A stretch of 64,000 bases of DNA from NCBI RefSeq assembly GCF_018449525.1, contig NZ_JAAVUS010000005.1:214001-278000 (forward strand). Direction: 5' to 3'. This document shows, piece after piece, positions 1 through 8,721 of the stretch. Positions within the stretch are counted from its first letter, which is position 1, and each line of letters starts with the position of its first letter. Under the pieces are notes generated by a model. It worked only from the letters and a program-made list of their open reading frames with translations, searched no databases and had not been told where the DNA came from. This DNA is from Bradyrhizobium sp. dw_78. Its GTDB lineage: Bacteria; Pseudomonadota; Alphaproteobacteria; Rhizobiales; Xanthobacteraceae. Both the position numbers and the translations under genes were made by a program.

Positions 1-916
1 CGCACCCGGATCACGCCTTCGCGGGCCGAGATCGCGTCAAAGGTTTCGATCGAGCCGGCGAGCGCGCCGGTATGCGCCATCGCTGCGGCGCGGCCGCCTT
101 CCGAGGCGCCGAGTTTCAGCGCGATCACCGGCTTGCCGGCGGCGCGCGCGGCCTTGCAGGCCTCGCGGAACGTCCGGGTGTTGCGCACGCCTTCCAGATA
201 GACCACGATCACGCGGATCGAGGGATCGGCGGCGAAATAGGCCATCAGGTCCGGCGTCTCCAGTCCGGCCTCGTTTCCGGTCGTGACCATGTAGCCGACG
301 CCGACGCCGCGATCCTCCAGCGCCTGGCGGATCGCCATCACGATCGCGCCGGACTGGCCGGCGATCGCGACCGGGCCTTGCTCCATGGTGACGATGCGGT
401 CGTCGATATTGGTGAAGATCTTTTCGCCGGCGCTTAAGTTGCCGAGGCAATTCGGGCCGGTCACCGCAAGTCCGGTTTCCCTGATGGCTTCCCGCAGCTC
501 AGTGGCGAGCCGCTGGCTCTCCGCGTCCTGCGATTCGCTGAAGCCCGAGGTGACGATGGTTGCCGACCGGGCGCCGGCCGCCGCGGCATCGCGGATCACC
601 TGAACGGCGAAACGCGCCGGCACCAGCACCAGCACATGATCGGGCTTTTCCGGCAGGCTGGCGAAATCCGGGTAGCAAGGCACGCCCCAGACGGTTTCAC
701 GCCTGGCATTGACCGGATAAAGCCCGCCTTCGAATTTGTATTTGATCAGGTTGTTCCAGATGCGCTCGGCGTAGTTGCCCGGCTTGTCGGTCGCGCCCAC
801 CAGCACGATGTTGCGCGGATGCAGCATGGCATGGATGCCTTTGACGATATCGCCGGCTTCCGGCGAAGGCGACCACGGCTGAGCGAAATGTGATGCGGCG
901 TTAAGGCGAGCTTCCA
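1..916 (-). CDS. NDP-forming acyl-CoA synthetase, CoA-binding subunit region (C-terminus cut by window edge)
   Basis: About 305 N-terminal codons are present; the gene runs off base 1. It begins with ATG at 916. A Rossmann CoA-binding domain opens the protein (IVLVGATDKPGNYAERIW near residues 36-53), followed by the succinyl-CoA-ligase-like segment with GPNCLGN (near 148-154) and AGQSGAIV (near 178). These are family marks of ADP/NDP-forming acetyl/acyl-CoA synthetases, which interconvert acyl-CoA and acid with nucleotide and phosphate. In long members an ATP-grasp domain follows, but that part is not in the window. Related rhizobial proteins are annotated as acyl-CoA synthetases or feruloyl-CoA synthetases; the substrate cannot be inferred. 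It is divergent from htpG with a 240-base gap in which I see nothing else. Confidence 0.85.
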
Positions 917-1156
917 TCGGCGTGACCCCTTACCCTTCACTTTATTTTTTCATTTTTTTCGCTTTATCCGGAATGGCCGATCGGCGGCAGCCCCCCATTC
1001 CCGATGCATTTTCCTATCTATTATGGCCAGCCGGGGAGGGTGGCAACCGGCGCAGGCCTCGAAACCGCGGCATCGCCGCAAAACTTGCCAGCCGGAATAG
1101 GGTCGCTATATCGGGTTTTCCGGATTATCCGTACCCGACATCCAGCGAGCCAGAGA

Positions 1157-3026
1157 ATGACCGCCGATACCGCCATGTCCGCTGAAACCCAGCCGTTCCA
1201 GGCTGAAGTGGCCGAACTCCTGCACCTGATGGTGCATTCGGTCTATTCGGAAACCGACATCTTCCTGCGCGAACTGATCTCGAACGCGTCGGATGCCTGC
1301 GACAAACTGCGCTACGAGGCGATTGCCGCGCCGGAGCTGATCGCCGACGGCGAGCCGCCGAAAATCCGCATCGTGCCCGACAAGAAGGCGGATACGCTTG
1401 CGGTGGTCGACAACGGCATCGGCATGTCGCGCCAGGAACTGATCGACAATCTCGGCACCATCGCGCGCTCCGGCACCAAGTCCTTTCTGTCCCGCCTGAC
1501 CGAGGCCAAGGAAGGCGCCAATTTGATCGGCCAGTTCGGGGTCGGCTTCTATGCCGCCTTCATGGTCGCCGAGCGCATCGTCGTCACCAGCCGCCGTGCC
1601 GGAACCGACGAGGTCTGGATGTGGACGTCGTCCGGCGGCAGCGGATTCGAGATCGCGCAGGCGAGCGAAGAGGATGCCAAGCGTATCACGCGGGGCACCG
1701 AGATCGTGCTGCATCTGAAGCCGGATGCCAAAAAATATCTGGAAGCTTACGAGATCGAACGCATCGTCCGCGACTACTCGGACAATATCCAGTTTCCGAT
1801 CGAACTGGTGCCGGAAGAGGGCGAGCCGCGCCAGATCAATTCGGCCAGCGCGCTGTGGCAGCGGTCGAAATCGGAGCTGACCGAAGAAGACTACAAGCAG
1901 GCGTATAAATCGATCGCCGGCGCCTTCGACGAGCCGGCGATGACGCTGCATTATCGCGCCGAAGGCCGCCAGTCCTATGCCGTGCTGCTGTTCGCGCCAT
2001 CGACCAAGCCGTTCGATCTGTTCGAGCCGTCGCGCAAGGGTAAGGTCAAACTCTATGTCCGCCGCGTCTTCATCGCCGACGATGCCGATATCCTACCCCG
2101 CCTATTTGCGCTTCATCCGCGGCGTGATCGACAGCGAGGATCTTCCGCTCAACATCTCGCGCGAGATGCTGCAGAACAATCCGCAGCTCGCGCAGATCCG
2201 CAAAGCCGTGACCGGCCGCGTGATCTCGGAACTGGAAAGCCTCGGCGACAAGGAGCCGGAAGCCTTTGCCAAAATCTGGGACGCGTTCGGCCCCGTCATC
2301 AAGGAAGGGCTGTGGGAGGACTATGAGCGGCGCGAGAAATTGCTGGCGCTGTCGCGCTTCACCACGACCACGGGCGAGAAGCGTTCGCTGAAGCAATATG
2401 TCGAGGACATCAAGCCCAACCAGACCGAGATCTATTATCTCACCGGCGACAGCGTCGAGCGCCTGAAGTCGAATCCGAAACTTGAATCGGCCAAGGCGCG
2501 CGGCATCGAGGTGTTGCTGCTGACCGATCCGGTCGATGCGTTCTGGACCGCCGCGCCGCTCGATTTCGGCGGCAAGCCGCTGAAATCGCTGAGCCAGGGC
2601 GACGTCGATTTCGGCTTGGTCCCGCTTTTGGACGAGAAATCCGAGGACAGCGAGAAGCCTAGCACGGACGAGGCGGCGACCATCGCGGTGATCAAGGACG
2701 CGCTGGGTGAGCGGGTGTCCGACGTCCGGGCCTCGCAGCGCCTGACATCGAGCGCTTCCTGCCTGGTCGCCGGCGGCGACGGGCAGGATCGCGCGCTGGA
2801 ACGCCTGCTGGCGCAGCAGAACCGCGGCACCGTCACCAAGCCGATCCTCGAGATCAACATGCGCCATCCGCTGGTCGCGGCGATCTCAGGTGCGCGCGAC
2901 GATGCAAAGGATCTGTCGTTCCTGCTGCTGGAGCAGGCGCAAATCCTCGATGGCGAGTTGCCGGAAGACCCGGCGGCCTTTGCCTCCCGGCTCAACCAGC
3001 TGGTGCTGCGGGGCCTGCAACTTTAG
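1157..3026 (+). pseudogene. htpG: Chaperone HtpG (Hsp90), frameshifted by one extra base
   Basis: Cytosolic Hsp90-type ATP-dependent chaperone. The GHKL ATPase domain is intact: [29 protein letters not shown] and [17 protein letters not shown]. Frame 1 runs from ATG 1157 (alternative 1175) to the motif ADDADILP, then goes out of frame. The rest ([22 protein letters not shown] to the C-terminus) continues in the +1 frame to the stop at 3026. Removing one C from the CCCC run at 2096-2099 restores one frame of exactly 623 codons, the usual HtpG length. No other lesion is visible in the 310 downstream codons, which fits a very recent mutation or a sequencing error better than an old pseudogene. 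The call of the family is certain; the pseudogene status is not. Confidence 0.9.
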
Positions 3027-3033
3027 GCGCTTG

Positions 3034-3561
3034 TCACCACGGCAAGCCGCAGAGATCGATGACGCCTTTCTGCGGGGCGCGTTTGAGATCGTAGACGTAG
3101 GGAGCCATCGCTTCGAAACGGATGCGGCCCTGGGGCTGATCGACATGGATTTCGCCGTCGAACGGCTTCCAGCCGCGCGCCATATAGAACGGCGCGTTGT
3201 GCGGTTCGCAAAACAGCAGGGCGAACGGCGTCGAGCCTTCATCCTTGAGGGTCTGGATGGCCGCGTTGAGCGCGATGCTAGCATAGCCATGACGCCGCGC
3301 ATCTTCCCGCGTCAAGACGCCGCCGATTCCGGCCACCCGGATCTTGTGCCCATTCCACGTGATGTCGCGGCGATGCAGCCCGACATGGCAGAGCACCTCT
3401 TCCGCTTCATTCTGCAGCAGCACCCGTAATTCGGCGCGGGCGAAGACAATTCCGGCCCAGGGCAGCTTCGCCACCACTTCCGGCGGCCAGATCGCATCGA
3501 ACAGCGGTTTTGCCAGCGGCCAGGAGGCATCCCCATTCAAGACCTCGACTTCGATGGTCAT
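3034..3561 (-). CDS. GNAT-family N-acetyltransferase
   Basis: 175 codons, starting ATG at 3561, convergent with htpG (7-base gap) and divergent from sodB. The fold signature is the acetyl-CoA-binding stretch AGIGGVLTREDARRHGYASIALNAAI (about 76-101), where the usual R/Q-x-x-G-x-G/A loop appears as R-R-H-G-Y-A. It is followed by a strand with FCEPHNAPFYMARGWKPF typical of motif B of GNAT proteins. The N-terminal half (residues 1-75) contains strands with LRVLLQNEAEEVLCHVGLHRRDI, reminiscent of the NodA-like subgroup of acyltransferases. The substrate is unknown. Confidence 0.8.
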   Translation of the reverse strand: MTIEVEVLNGDASWPLAKPLFDAIWPPEVVAKLPWAGIVFARAELRVLLQNEAEEVLCHVGLHRRDITWNGHKIRVAGIGGVLTREDARRHGYASIALNAAIQTLKDEGSTPFALLFCEPHNAPFYMARGWKPFDGEIHVDQPQGRIRFEAMAPYVYDLKRAPQKGVIDLCGLPW

Positions 3562-3677
3562 TTTCGCGTCACCTGTCTCCGGCTTGATCGACCGAATTGC
3601 TGTGTTTAAGAGCGGTGGAACCTTCTATAAGGGTTTCCCGTTAAATCACGTCTCCCCATCATTGTGGACATCATCCC

Positions 3678-4274
3678 ATGACCTTCACGCTTCCCAATCT
3701 GCCTTACGCCCATGACGCCCTTGCGCCCCATATGTCGAAGGAAACGCTGGAATATCACCACGACAAGCATCACCAAGCCTACGTGACCAATGGCAACAAT
3801 GCGATCAAGGGGACCGAATTCGAGGGCAAATCCCTCGAAGAGATCGTGAAAGGCTCGTTCGGCAAGAACGCCGCGGTCTTCAACAATGCCGGCCAGCACT
3901 ACAACCATTTGCATTTCTGGAAATGGATGAAGCCGAATGGCGGCGGCAGCAAACTGCCGGGCGCCCTGGAAAAGAAGATCACCGAGGATCTCGGCGGTCT
4001 CGAGAAGTTCAAGACCGATTTCGCCGCCGCCGGCGTCGGCCAGTTCGGCTCCGGCTGGGCGTGGCTGTCGGTGAAGAACGGCAAGCTGGAAATCTCCAAG
4101 ACCGCGAATGGAGAGAACCCGCTGGTTCACGGCGCCACCCCGATCCTCGGCTGCGACGTCTGGGAGCATTCCTACTACATCGACTATCGCAACCGCCGTC
4201 CGGATTATCTCAAGGCATTCCTCGATCACCTCGTGAACTGGGAATATGTCGAGGAACTGTTCTCGAAGGCCTGA
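3678..4274 (+). CDS. sodB: Superoxide dismutase, Fe/Mn family (SodB-type)
   Basis: 198 residues, the normal size. It dismutates superoxide to hydrogen peroxide and oxygen in the cytosol. Metal ligands are visible: H27 in LEYHHDKHH, the second His in AGQHYNHLHFW, and Asp and His in the terminal signature DVWEHSYYIDYRNRRPDY. The NHLHFWKWM and GSGWAWL segments and the GQFGSG motif fit iron-type enzymes of alphaproteobacteria, although metal choice cannot be proved from sequence. No signal peptide is seen, so it should be cytoplasmic. A strong hairpin with a U-run lies 28 bases after the stop. Confidence 0.96.
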   Translation: MTFTLPNLPYAHDALAPHMSKETLEYHHDKHHQAYVTNGNNAIKGTEFEGKSLEEIVKGSFGKNAAVFNNAGQHYNHLHFWKWMKPNGGGSKLPGALEKKITEDLGGLEKFKTDFAAAGVGQFGSGWAWLSVKNGKLEISKTANGENPLVHGATPILGCDVWEHSYYIDYRNRRPDYLKAFLDHLVNWEYVEELFSKA

Positions 4275-4301
4275 TACGCGTCGGATACGTAATTCCACGC
4301 A

Positions 4302-4328
4302 GGGCGGCAGCCTCGGTTGCCGCCCTTT
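4302..4328 (+). terminator. Rho-independent terminator after sodB
   Basis: Inverted repeat GGGCGGCAG / TTGCCGCCC (4302-4310 and 4317-4325) with a 6-base loop, followed by TTT. It ends the sodB transcript and separates it from crcB. Seen directly in the sequence. Confidence 0.75.
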
Positions 4329-4417
4329 CGTTTGTCTGGCGGGCTTGCGGGGCCGGTTCCGTTACGGCAAAAACGTCCGCTGGGTGATCCCATCAGGTCC
4401 GACGCGGAAAGTGCGCG

Positions 4418-4795
4418 ATGTTCAGCTATTTCCTGGTTTTCATTGGTGGCGGCCTCGGGGCCTCGCTGCGCCACACCATCAATATCGCATGCGCCCGCTG
4501 CATCGGCACCGCGTTTCCCTACGGTACCTTCATCATCAACATCACCGGCTCGACCGTCATGGGGCTGATCGCCGGTTATCTCGCCTTCAAGGGCGAGGCC
4601 TCGCAGCCGTGGCGGTTGTTCCTGATGACCGGCATTCTCGGCGGCTACACGACATTCTCCGCGTTCTCGCTCGACACCGCGCTGCTCTATGAGCGCGGCG
4701 AACTCGGTCTGGCGCTGTTCTACGTGCTGGGTTCCGTGGCGCTGTCGATTGCGGGTCTGTTCGCCGGATTGGCGCTGATACGCCACCTCACCTGA
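4418..4795 (+). CDS. crcB: Fluoride channel/exporter CrcB (Fluc)
   Basis: 125 residues, the usual length of the dual-topology Fluc channel that lets fluoride leave the cell. Four hydrophobic helices are visible. Family motifs are GGLGASLRH (10-18), GTFIINITGS (about 39-48, with the conserved Asn lining the pore) and TGILGGYTTFSAFS (about 73-86, with the Phe box phenylalanines and the central sodium-site region). Start ATG 4418 gives the usual N-terminus. I looked for a fluoride riboswitch in 4330-4417 and could not support one. Confidence 0.94.
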   Translation: MFSYFLVFIGGGLGASLRHTINIACARCIGTAFPYGTFIINITGSTVMGLIAGYLAFKGEASQPWRLFLMTGILGGYTTFSAFSLDTALLYERGELGLALFYVLGSVALSIAGLFAGLALIRHLT

Positions 4796-4842
4796 GCCAA
4801 ACATCCCCATAAGCGCCTTTTCGAGCGTTTCGGTGGACAATT

Positions 4843-4860
4843 GTTATGTTATAATATAAC
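4843..4860 (+). promoter_or_regulatory. Zur-type operator overlapping a TATAAT -10 box
   Basis: GTTATGTTATAATATAAC is a near-perfect palindrome centred on TTATAA, with one mismatched pair. Alphaproteobacterial Zur boxes are AT-rich palindromes of this form. It stands 206 bases before aztA, and the bases 4850-4855 read TATAAT, so zinc-loaded Zur bound here would block the -10 element. Zur itself is not in the window. The operator assignment is inference from sequence form plus the zinc-import operon that follows. Confidence 0.75.
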
Positions 4861-4868
4861 GTGATGTG

Positions 4869-5063
4869 ATGGTTGGTTCCGATCCCCCTGGCCACGGCTC
4901 CGGCCGTGCTCTCCCGCATGTTCACCGTCACGGCCCGGCGTCGCCGCATCCGGCACAGGCAGCGTCCTGGTCGATCCTGCGCATGACGGTCACCGCCCGG
5001 CTCAGCGCCGCGGTCGCGGTCAGCACCGGCTTGTGGGCCATTGTCTGGCTTGCGATGAGGTGA
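4869..5063 (+). CDS. Possible small membrane peptide between the Zur box and aztA
   Basis: Open frame of 64 codons (GTG 4866 and ATG 4869 at its head; a further ATG at 4983 gives 26 codons). The last 26 residues (MTVTARLSAAVAVSTGLWAIVWLAMR) form one plausible membrane helix and have strongly GC-biased third codon positions. The first half is His/Pro-rich. The predicted transcription start falls only a few bases before 4869, so the long form would be nearly leaderless. No good ribosome site precedes 4983. The stop TGA at 5061-5063 lies within the ribosome-binding region of aztA, which would allow coupling. Not recognised as a family; it may be only leader RNA. Confidence 0.3.
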   Translation: MVGSDPPGHGSGRALPHVHRHGPASPHPAQAASWSILRMTVTARLSAAVAVSTGLWAIVWLAMR

Positions 5064-5065
5064 GC

Positions 5066-5824
5066 ATGGCGGCGCAACTGCAATTCCGTGACGTCACCCT
5101 GGGCTATGACCGGCATCCGGCGGTGCATCACCTCGACGGCGAGGTCGCCTCCGGCGCCCTGCTCGCGGTGGTCGGTCCCAACGGGGCGGGCAAATCGACG
5201 CTGTTCCGCGGCATCGTCGGCATCCTCAAGCCGCTCTCGGGCGCGATCGCCTCCGATGGCCTCGATGTCCGGGATATCGCCTATCTGCCGCAGACGGCCG
5301 ATATCGACCGCAGCTTCCCGATTTCGGTGTTCGATTTTGTCGGCACCGGGCTTTGGCGCTCGACCGGCTTTTTCGGCGGCGTGGACAAGCGCGCGGGCGG
5401 AAAGATCATCCAGGCGCTCGCGTCGGTCGGCCTCAACGGTTTCGAGAACCGCCCGATCGGAACGCTGTCCGGCGGCCAGATGCAGCGCATGCTGTTCGCG
5501 CGGGTGCTGTTGCAGGACGCGCGGGTGATCGTGCTCGACGAGCCGTTCAATGCCATCGACACCAAGACGTCGGCCGATCTGCTGGCGCTGGTGGGCCGCT
5601 GGCACGGCGAGAAACGGACCGTGGTGGCGGCGCTGCACGACATGGATCTGGTGCGCGCCCATTTCCCGGAAACCCTGCTGCTGGCGCGCGGCAAGGTCGC
5701 CTGGGGCGCGACCGCCGAGGTGTTGACGGCGGAAAATCTTCTGGAAGCGCGGCGGATGTGCGAAGCGTTCGACGACGGTGCCGCCGCCTGCGCCGTCGAC
5801 GACATGTCTTCGCGGGCCGCCTGA
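5066..5824 (+). CDS. aztA: Zinc ABC transporter ATP-binding protein, AztA type (ZnuC-like)
   Basis: 252 residues. Cytoplasmic ATPase subunit of a high-affinity zinc importer. Walker A is GPNGAGKST (about 37-45), the Q-loop is LPQTADIDR, the signature is LSGGQMQRM, Walker B is VIVLDEPF and the switch His is in ALHDMD. ATG 5066 was chosen because GAGGTGAG sits just upstream; a start at 5033 would add an unconserved leader. The stop is two bases before the aztB start, so the genes are one operon. The opening LGYDRHPAVHHL and the match of the third gene to AztC favour the Azt subgroup over classical ZnuC, but the two names describe the same function. Confidence 0.85.
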   Translation: MAAQLQFRDVTLGYDRHPAVHHLDGEVASGALLAVVGPNGAGKSTLFRGIVGILKPLSGAIASDGLDVRDIAYLPQTADIDRSFPISVFDFVGTGLWRSTGFFGGVDKRAGGKIIQALASVGLNGFENRPIGTLSGGQMQRMLFARVLLQDARVIVLDEPFNAIDTKTSADLLALVGRWHGEKRTVVAALHDMDLVRAHFPETLLLARGKVAWGATAEVLTAENLLEARRMCEAFDDGAAACAVDDMSSRAA

Positions 5825-5826
5825 AC

Positions 5827-6699
5827 ATGGCGGTTTACGATGCGCTGATCGCGCCCTTCACCGAATTCGAGTTCATGCGCCGCGCGCTCGCCGCGGTGAT
5901 CGCGCTGGCGCTGGGCGGCGCGCCGATCGGCGTGTTTCTGATGCTGCGGCGGATGAGCCTGGTCGGCGACGCCATGGCGCATGCGATCCTGCCGGGGGCT
6001 GCGATCGGGTTCCTGTTGTCGGGGCTCAATTTGTTCGCCATGACGATGGGCGGACTGATCGCGGGCTTCACCGTCGCGATTCTGGCCGGCGTGGTCGCGC
6101 GCACGACCGAACTGAAGGAAGACGCCTCGCTGGCGACATTCTACCTGATCTCGCTGGCGCTCGGCGTCACCATCGTCTCGATGAAGGGCACCAATATCGA
6201 TCTGTTGCACGTGCTGTTCGGCAACATCCTGGCGATGGACAACCAGACGCTGCTGGTGATCGCCTTCAACGCCACGATCACGCTGCTGGTGCTGGCGGTG
6301 ATCTATCGTCCGCTGGTGATCGAGAGCGTCGATCCGGTTTTCCTGCGCACCGTGAGCCGTGCCGGTGCGCCGGCGCATCTGGCGTTTCTGGCGCTGGTCG
6401 TGGTCAATCTGGTCAACGGCTTCCAGGCGCTCGGCACCCTGCTCGCGGTCGGGCTGATGATCCTGCCCGCCGGCATCGCCCGGTTCTGGTCGCGCGATAT
6501 CAGCGGCATGATCTGCATCGCGGTCGCAAGCGCGATCGTCTCGGGCTATGCCGGGCTGGTGCTGTCGTTTCAGACCCGGGTGCCGTCGGGGCCTGCGATC
6601 ATTCTGGTGGCGGCGATGCTGTATGCCGGCTCGGTGGCGTTCGGCACCGTCGGCGGCCTGGTCCGGCAGTTGTTTCCCGGCCGTCATCTCGAAGCGTAG
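5827..6699 (+). CDS. aztB: Zinc ABC transporter permease, AztB type (ZnuB-like, ABC-3 family)
   Basis: 290 residues with eight to nine hydrophobic segments, typical of the ABC-3 family that moves zinc, manganese or iron across the inner membrane. Conserved features are MSLVGDAMAHAILPGAAIGFLL (about 42-63, the D-x-x-x-H core of the permease), the cytoplasmic coupling segment near ELKEDASLATFYL, and GTLLAVGLMILPAGIARFW. ATG 5827 follows the aztA stop by two bases; the frame could be extended upstream but only into the aztA coding region. It works with AztA and AztC. Confidence 0.9.
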   Translation: MAVYDALIAPFTEFEFMRRALAAVIALALGGAPIGVFLMLRRMSLVGDAMAHAILPGAAIGFLLSGLNLFAMTMGGLIAGFTVAILAGVVARTTELKEDASLATFYLISLALGVTIVSMKGTNIDLLHVLFGNILAMDNQTLLVIAFNATITLLVLAVIYRPLVIESVDPVFLRTVSRAGAPAHLAFLALVVVNLVNGFQALGTLLAVGLMILPAGIARFWSRDISGMICIAVASAIVSGYAGLVLSFQTRVPSGPAIILVAAMLYAGSVAFGTVGGLVRQLFPGRHLEA

Positions 6700-6709
6700 A
6701 GGTCATAAA

Positions 6710-7585
6710 ATGCGGCGTTTCCGATTCTGGCTGATTTGTTCGGTGCTCGCGGCGTCGGCGCTGCCGATGCAGGCGCAGGCGCGGTTGAGCGTCGTCGCCA
6801 GCTTCTCGATCCTCGGCGATTTCGTGCGCAATATCGGCGGCGACCGCGTCGACGTGACGACGCTCGTCGGCCCTGACGGCGACGTCCACGTCTATACGCC
6901 GGCGCCGGCGGATGCGAAGAGCGTCGCGGATGCGCAGCTCGTCGTCATCAACGGGCTCGGTCTGGAGGGCTGGCTGCCGCGGCTGGTGCAATCCTCGGGC
7001 GGCAAGGCTGTCATGGTGACCGCGACCAAGGGCATCACCCCGCGCCGGATCGGCTCCGAGGCCGATCCGCATGCCTGGCAATCGGTCGTCAATGCCAGGA
7101 TTTATGTGCGCAACATCAGCGAGGCTTTGGTGGCCGCCGACCCCGCCGACGCGCTTTTTTTTCGCGCCAACGAGCAACGCTATGACGAGCAGCTCGACGA
7201 GCTCGACCGCGAGGTGCGGGCGACGGTCGAGCAAATTCCGGCGGAGCGGCGCAAGGTGATCTCCACCCACGACGCCTTCGGCTATTTTGCCGCGGAATAC
7301 GGCATCGAATTCATCGCCCCGCTCGGCGTTTCCACCGAATCCGAGCCGAGCGCGCGCGATATCGCCGCTATCGTCTCCCAGATCAAAGCCGGCAAAATCC
7401 CGGCGGTTTTCTTTGAAAATATCAGCGATCCGCGGCTGATGCGCCAGATATCGGCCGAGACCGGCGTCAAGATCGGCGGAACGCTCTATTCCGACAGCCT
7501 GAGCGGCGAAAAGGGCGATGCCCCCACTTACATTGACATGGTCAGGCACAATATAAAGGCGCTGATGAGCGCGCTGGCCGATTGA
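6710..7585 (+). CDS. aztC: Zinc ABC transporter substrate-binding protein, AztC type (cluster A-I)
   Basis: 291 residues with a signal peptide (cleavage likely after MQAQA, about residue 24), so periplasmic. Candidate zinc ligands are in the order known for cluster A-I proteins: H60 (GDVHVYTP), H121 (DPHAW), H187 (STHDAFGYF) and D262 (LYSDSLSG). The long flexible His-rich loop of ZnuA is absent; this and the stretch APLGVSTESEPSARD resemble AztC. GAGGTC precedes ATG 6710, ten bases after aztB. It captures zinc and delivers it to AztB. Confidence 0.88.
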   Translation: MRRFRFWLICSVLAASALPMQAQARLSVVASFSILGDFVRNIGGDRVDVTTLVGPDGDVHVYTPAPADAKSVADAQLVVINGLGLEGWLPRLVQSSGGKAVMVTATKGITPRRIGSEADPHAWQSVVNARIYVRNISEALVAADPADALFFRANEQRYDEQLDELDREVRATVEQIPAERRKVISTHDAFGYFAAEYGIEFIAPLGVSTESEPSARDIAAIVSQIKAGKIPAVFFENISDPRLMRQISAETGVKIGGTLYSDSLSGEKGDAPTYIDMVRHNIKALMSALAD

Positions 7586-7644
7586 GGGCGGGGGCCTTCC
7601 CCGCCGCACGGTGCGCCGCGAAATTCCTGTTGTTCGGAGCTGTC

Positions 7645-8721
7645 ATGGCTGAGCTTTCGTCCTCTAAAATTCCCGCGCAAAAAATCCCTGTAACGGTGCT
7701 GACGGGCTATCTCGGCGCCGGCAAGACCACGCTGCTCAACCGCATCCTGTCGGAAAACCACGGCAAGAAATACGCCGTCATCGTCAACGAATTCGGCGAA
7801 ATCGGCATCGACAACGACCTGATCATCGGTGCCGACGAAGAAGTGTTCGAAATGAACAATGGCTGCATCTGCTGCACGGTGCGCGGCGATCTCGTGCGCA
7901 TCCTGGACGGCCTGATGAAGCGCAAGGGCAAGTTCGACGCCATCATCGTCGAGACCACGGGGCTGGCCGATCCGGCGCCGGTGGCGCAGACCTTCTTCGT
8001 CGACGAGGACGTGCAGAACAACGCGCGGCTCGATGCGGTCGTCACCGTCGCCGACGCCAAATGGCTGAGCGACCGGCTGAAGGACGCGCCGGAGGCCAAG
8101 AACCAGATCGCCTTCGCCGACGTCATCGTGCTCAACAAGACCGACCTGGTTTCAAAGCCGGAGCTGGCCGAGGTCGAGGCCCGGATCCGGGCCATCAACC
8201 CTTACGCCAAGCTGCACCGCACCGAGCGCTGCCAGGTCGCGCTGTCGGACGTGCTGGAGCGCGGCGCGTTCGACCTCGACCGCATTCTGGATATCGAGCC
8301 GGATTTCCTCGAGGCCGGCGACGACCATGACCATCACGATCATCATCACGGCCACGACCATCATCACCACGATCATGGCCATGATGCTCACAGTCACGGT
8401 GGCCTGAAGCATTACCATGACGAGGAAATGCAGTCGCTGTCGCTGCGGTCGAGCAAGCCGCTCGATCCGGCGAAATTCATGCCCTGGCTGCAAAGCCTGG
8501 TCGCCAGCGAAGGCCAGAAGATCCTGCGCTCGAAAGGCATTCTCTCCTTCAGCGACGATGACGACCGTTATGTGTTCCAGGGCGTGCATATGATGCTCGA
8601 AGGCGACCATCAGCGGAAATGGAAGGACGGCGAGCCGCGCGAAAGCCGGCTTGTCTTCATCGGCCGCGAATTGCCGGAGCAGAAGATCCGCGAAGGTTTT
8701 GAAAGCTGCATCACCGCGTAA
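7645..8721 (+). CDS. CobW/ZNG1-type GTP-binding zinc metallochaperone
   Basis: 358 residues. G3E GTPase: Walker A GYLGAGKT (21-28), the metal-binding CICC motif (74-77), Walker B-like VETTGLADP, NKTD guanine-specificity motif and a C-terminal CobW_C domain. Between them lies a His/Asp-rich stretch (about residues 226-257) suited to holding zinc. Proteins of this kind (YeiR, ZigA, ZNG1) hand zinc to client enzymes when zinc is scarce. GGAG stands before ATG 7645; an upstream frame from 7582 lacks conservation. The position inside a Zur-headed operon supports zinc rather than cobalt. The stop TAA shares a base with the next ATG. Confidence 0.9.
   Translation: MAELSSSKIPAQKIPVTVLTGYLGAGKTTLLNRILSENHGKKYAVIVNEFGEIGIDNDLIIGADEEVFEMNNGCICCTVRGDLVRILDGLMKRKGKFDAIIVETTGLADPAPVAQTFFVDEDVQNNARLDAVVTVADAKWLSDRLKDAPEAKNQIAFADVIVLNKTDLVSKPELAEVEARIRAINPYAKLHRTERCQVALSDVLERGAFDLDRILDIEPDFLEAGDDHDHHDHHHGHDHHHHDHGHDAHSHGGLKHYHDEEMQSLSLRSSKPLDPAKFMPWLQSLVASEGQKILRSKGILSFSDDDDRYVFQGVHMMLEGDHQRKWKDGEPRESRLVFIGRELPEQKIREGFESCITA

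Noticed and set aside
4330..4417. A fluoride riboswitch before crcB.
   Set aside because: The crcB-motif core and pseudoknot sequences could not be recognised; only a few GAT and CCG matches were present.
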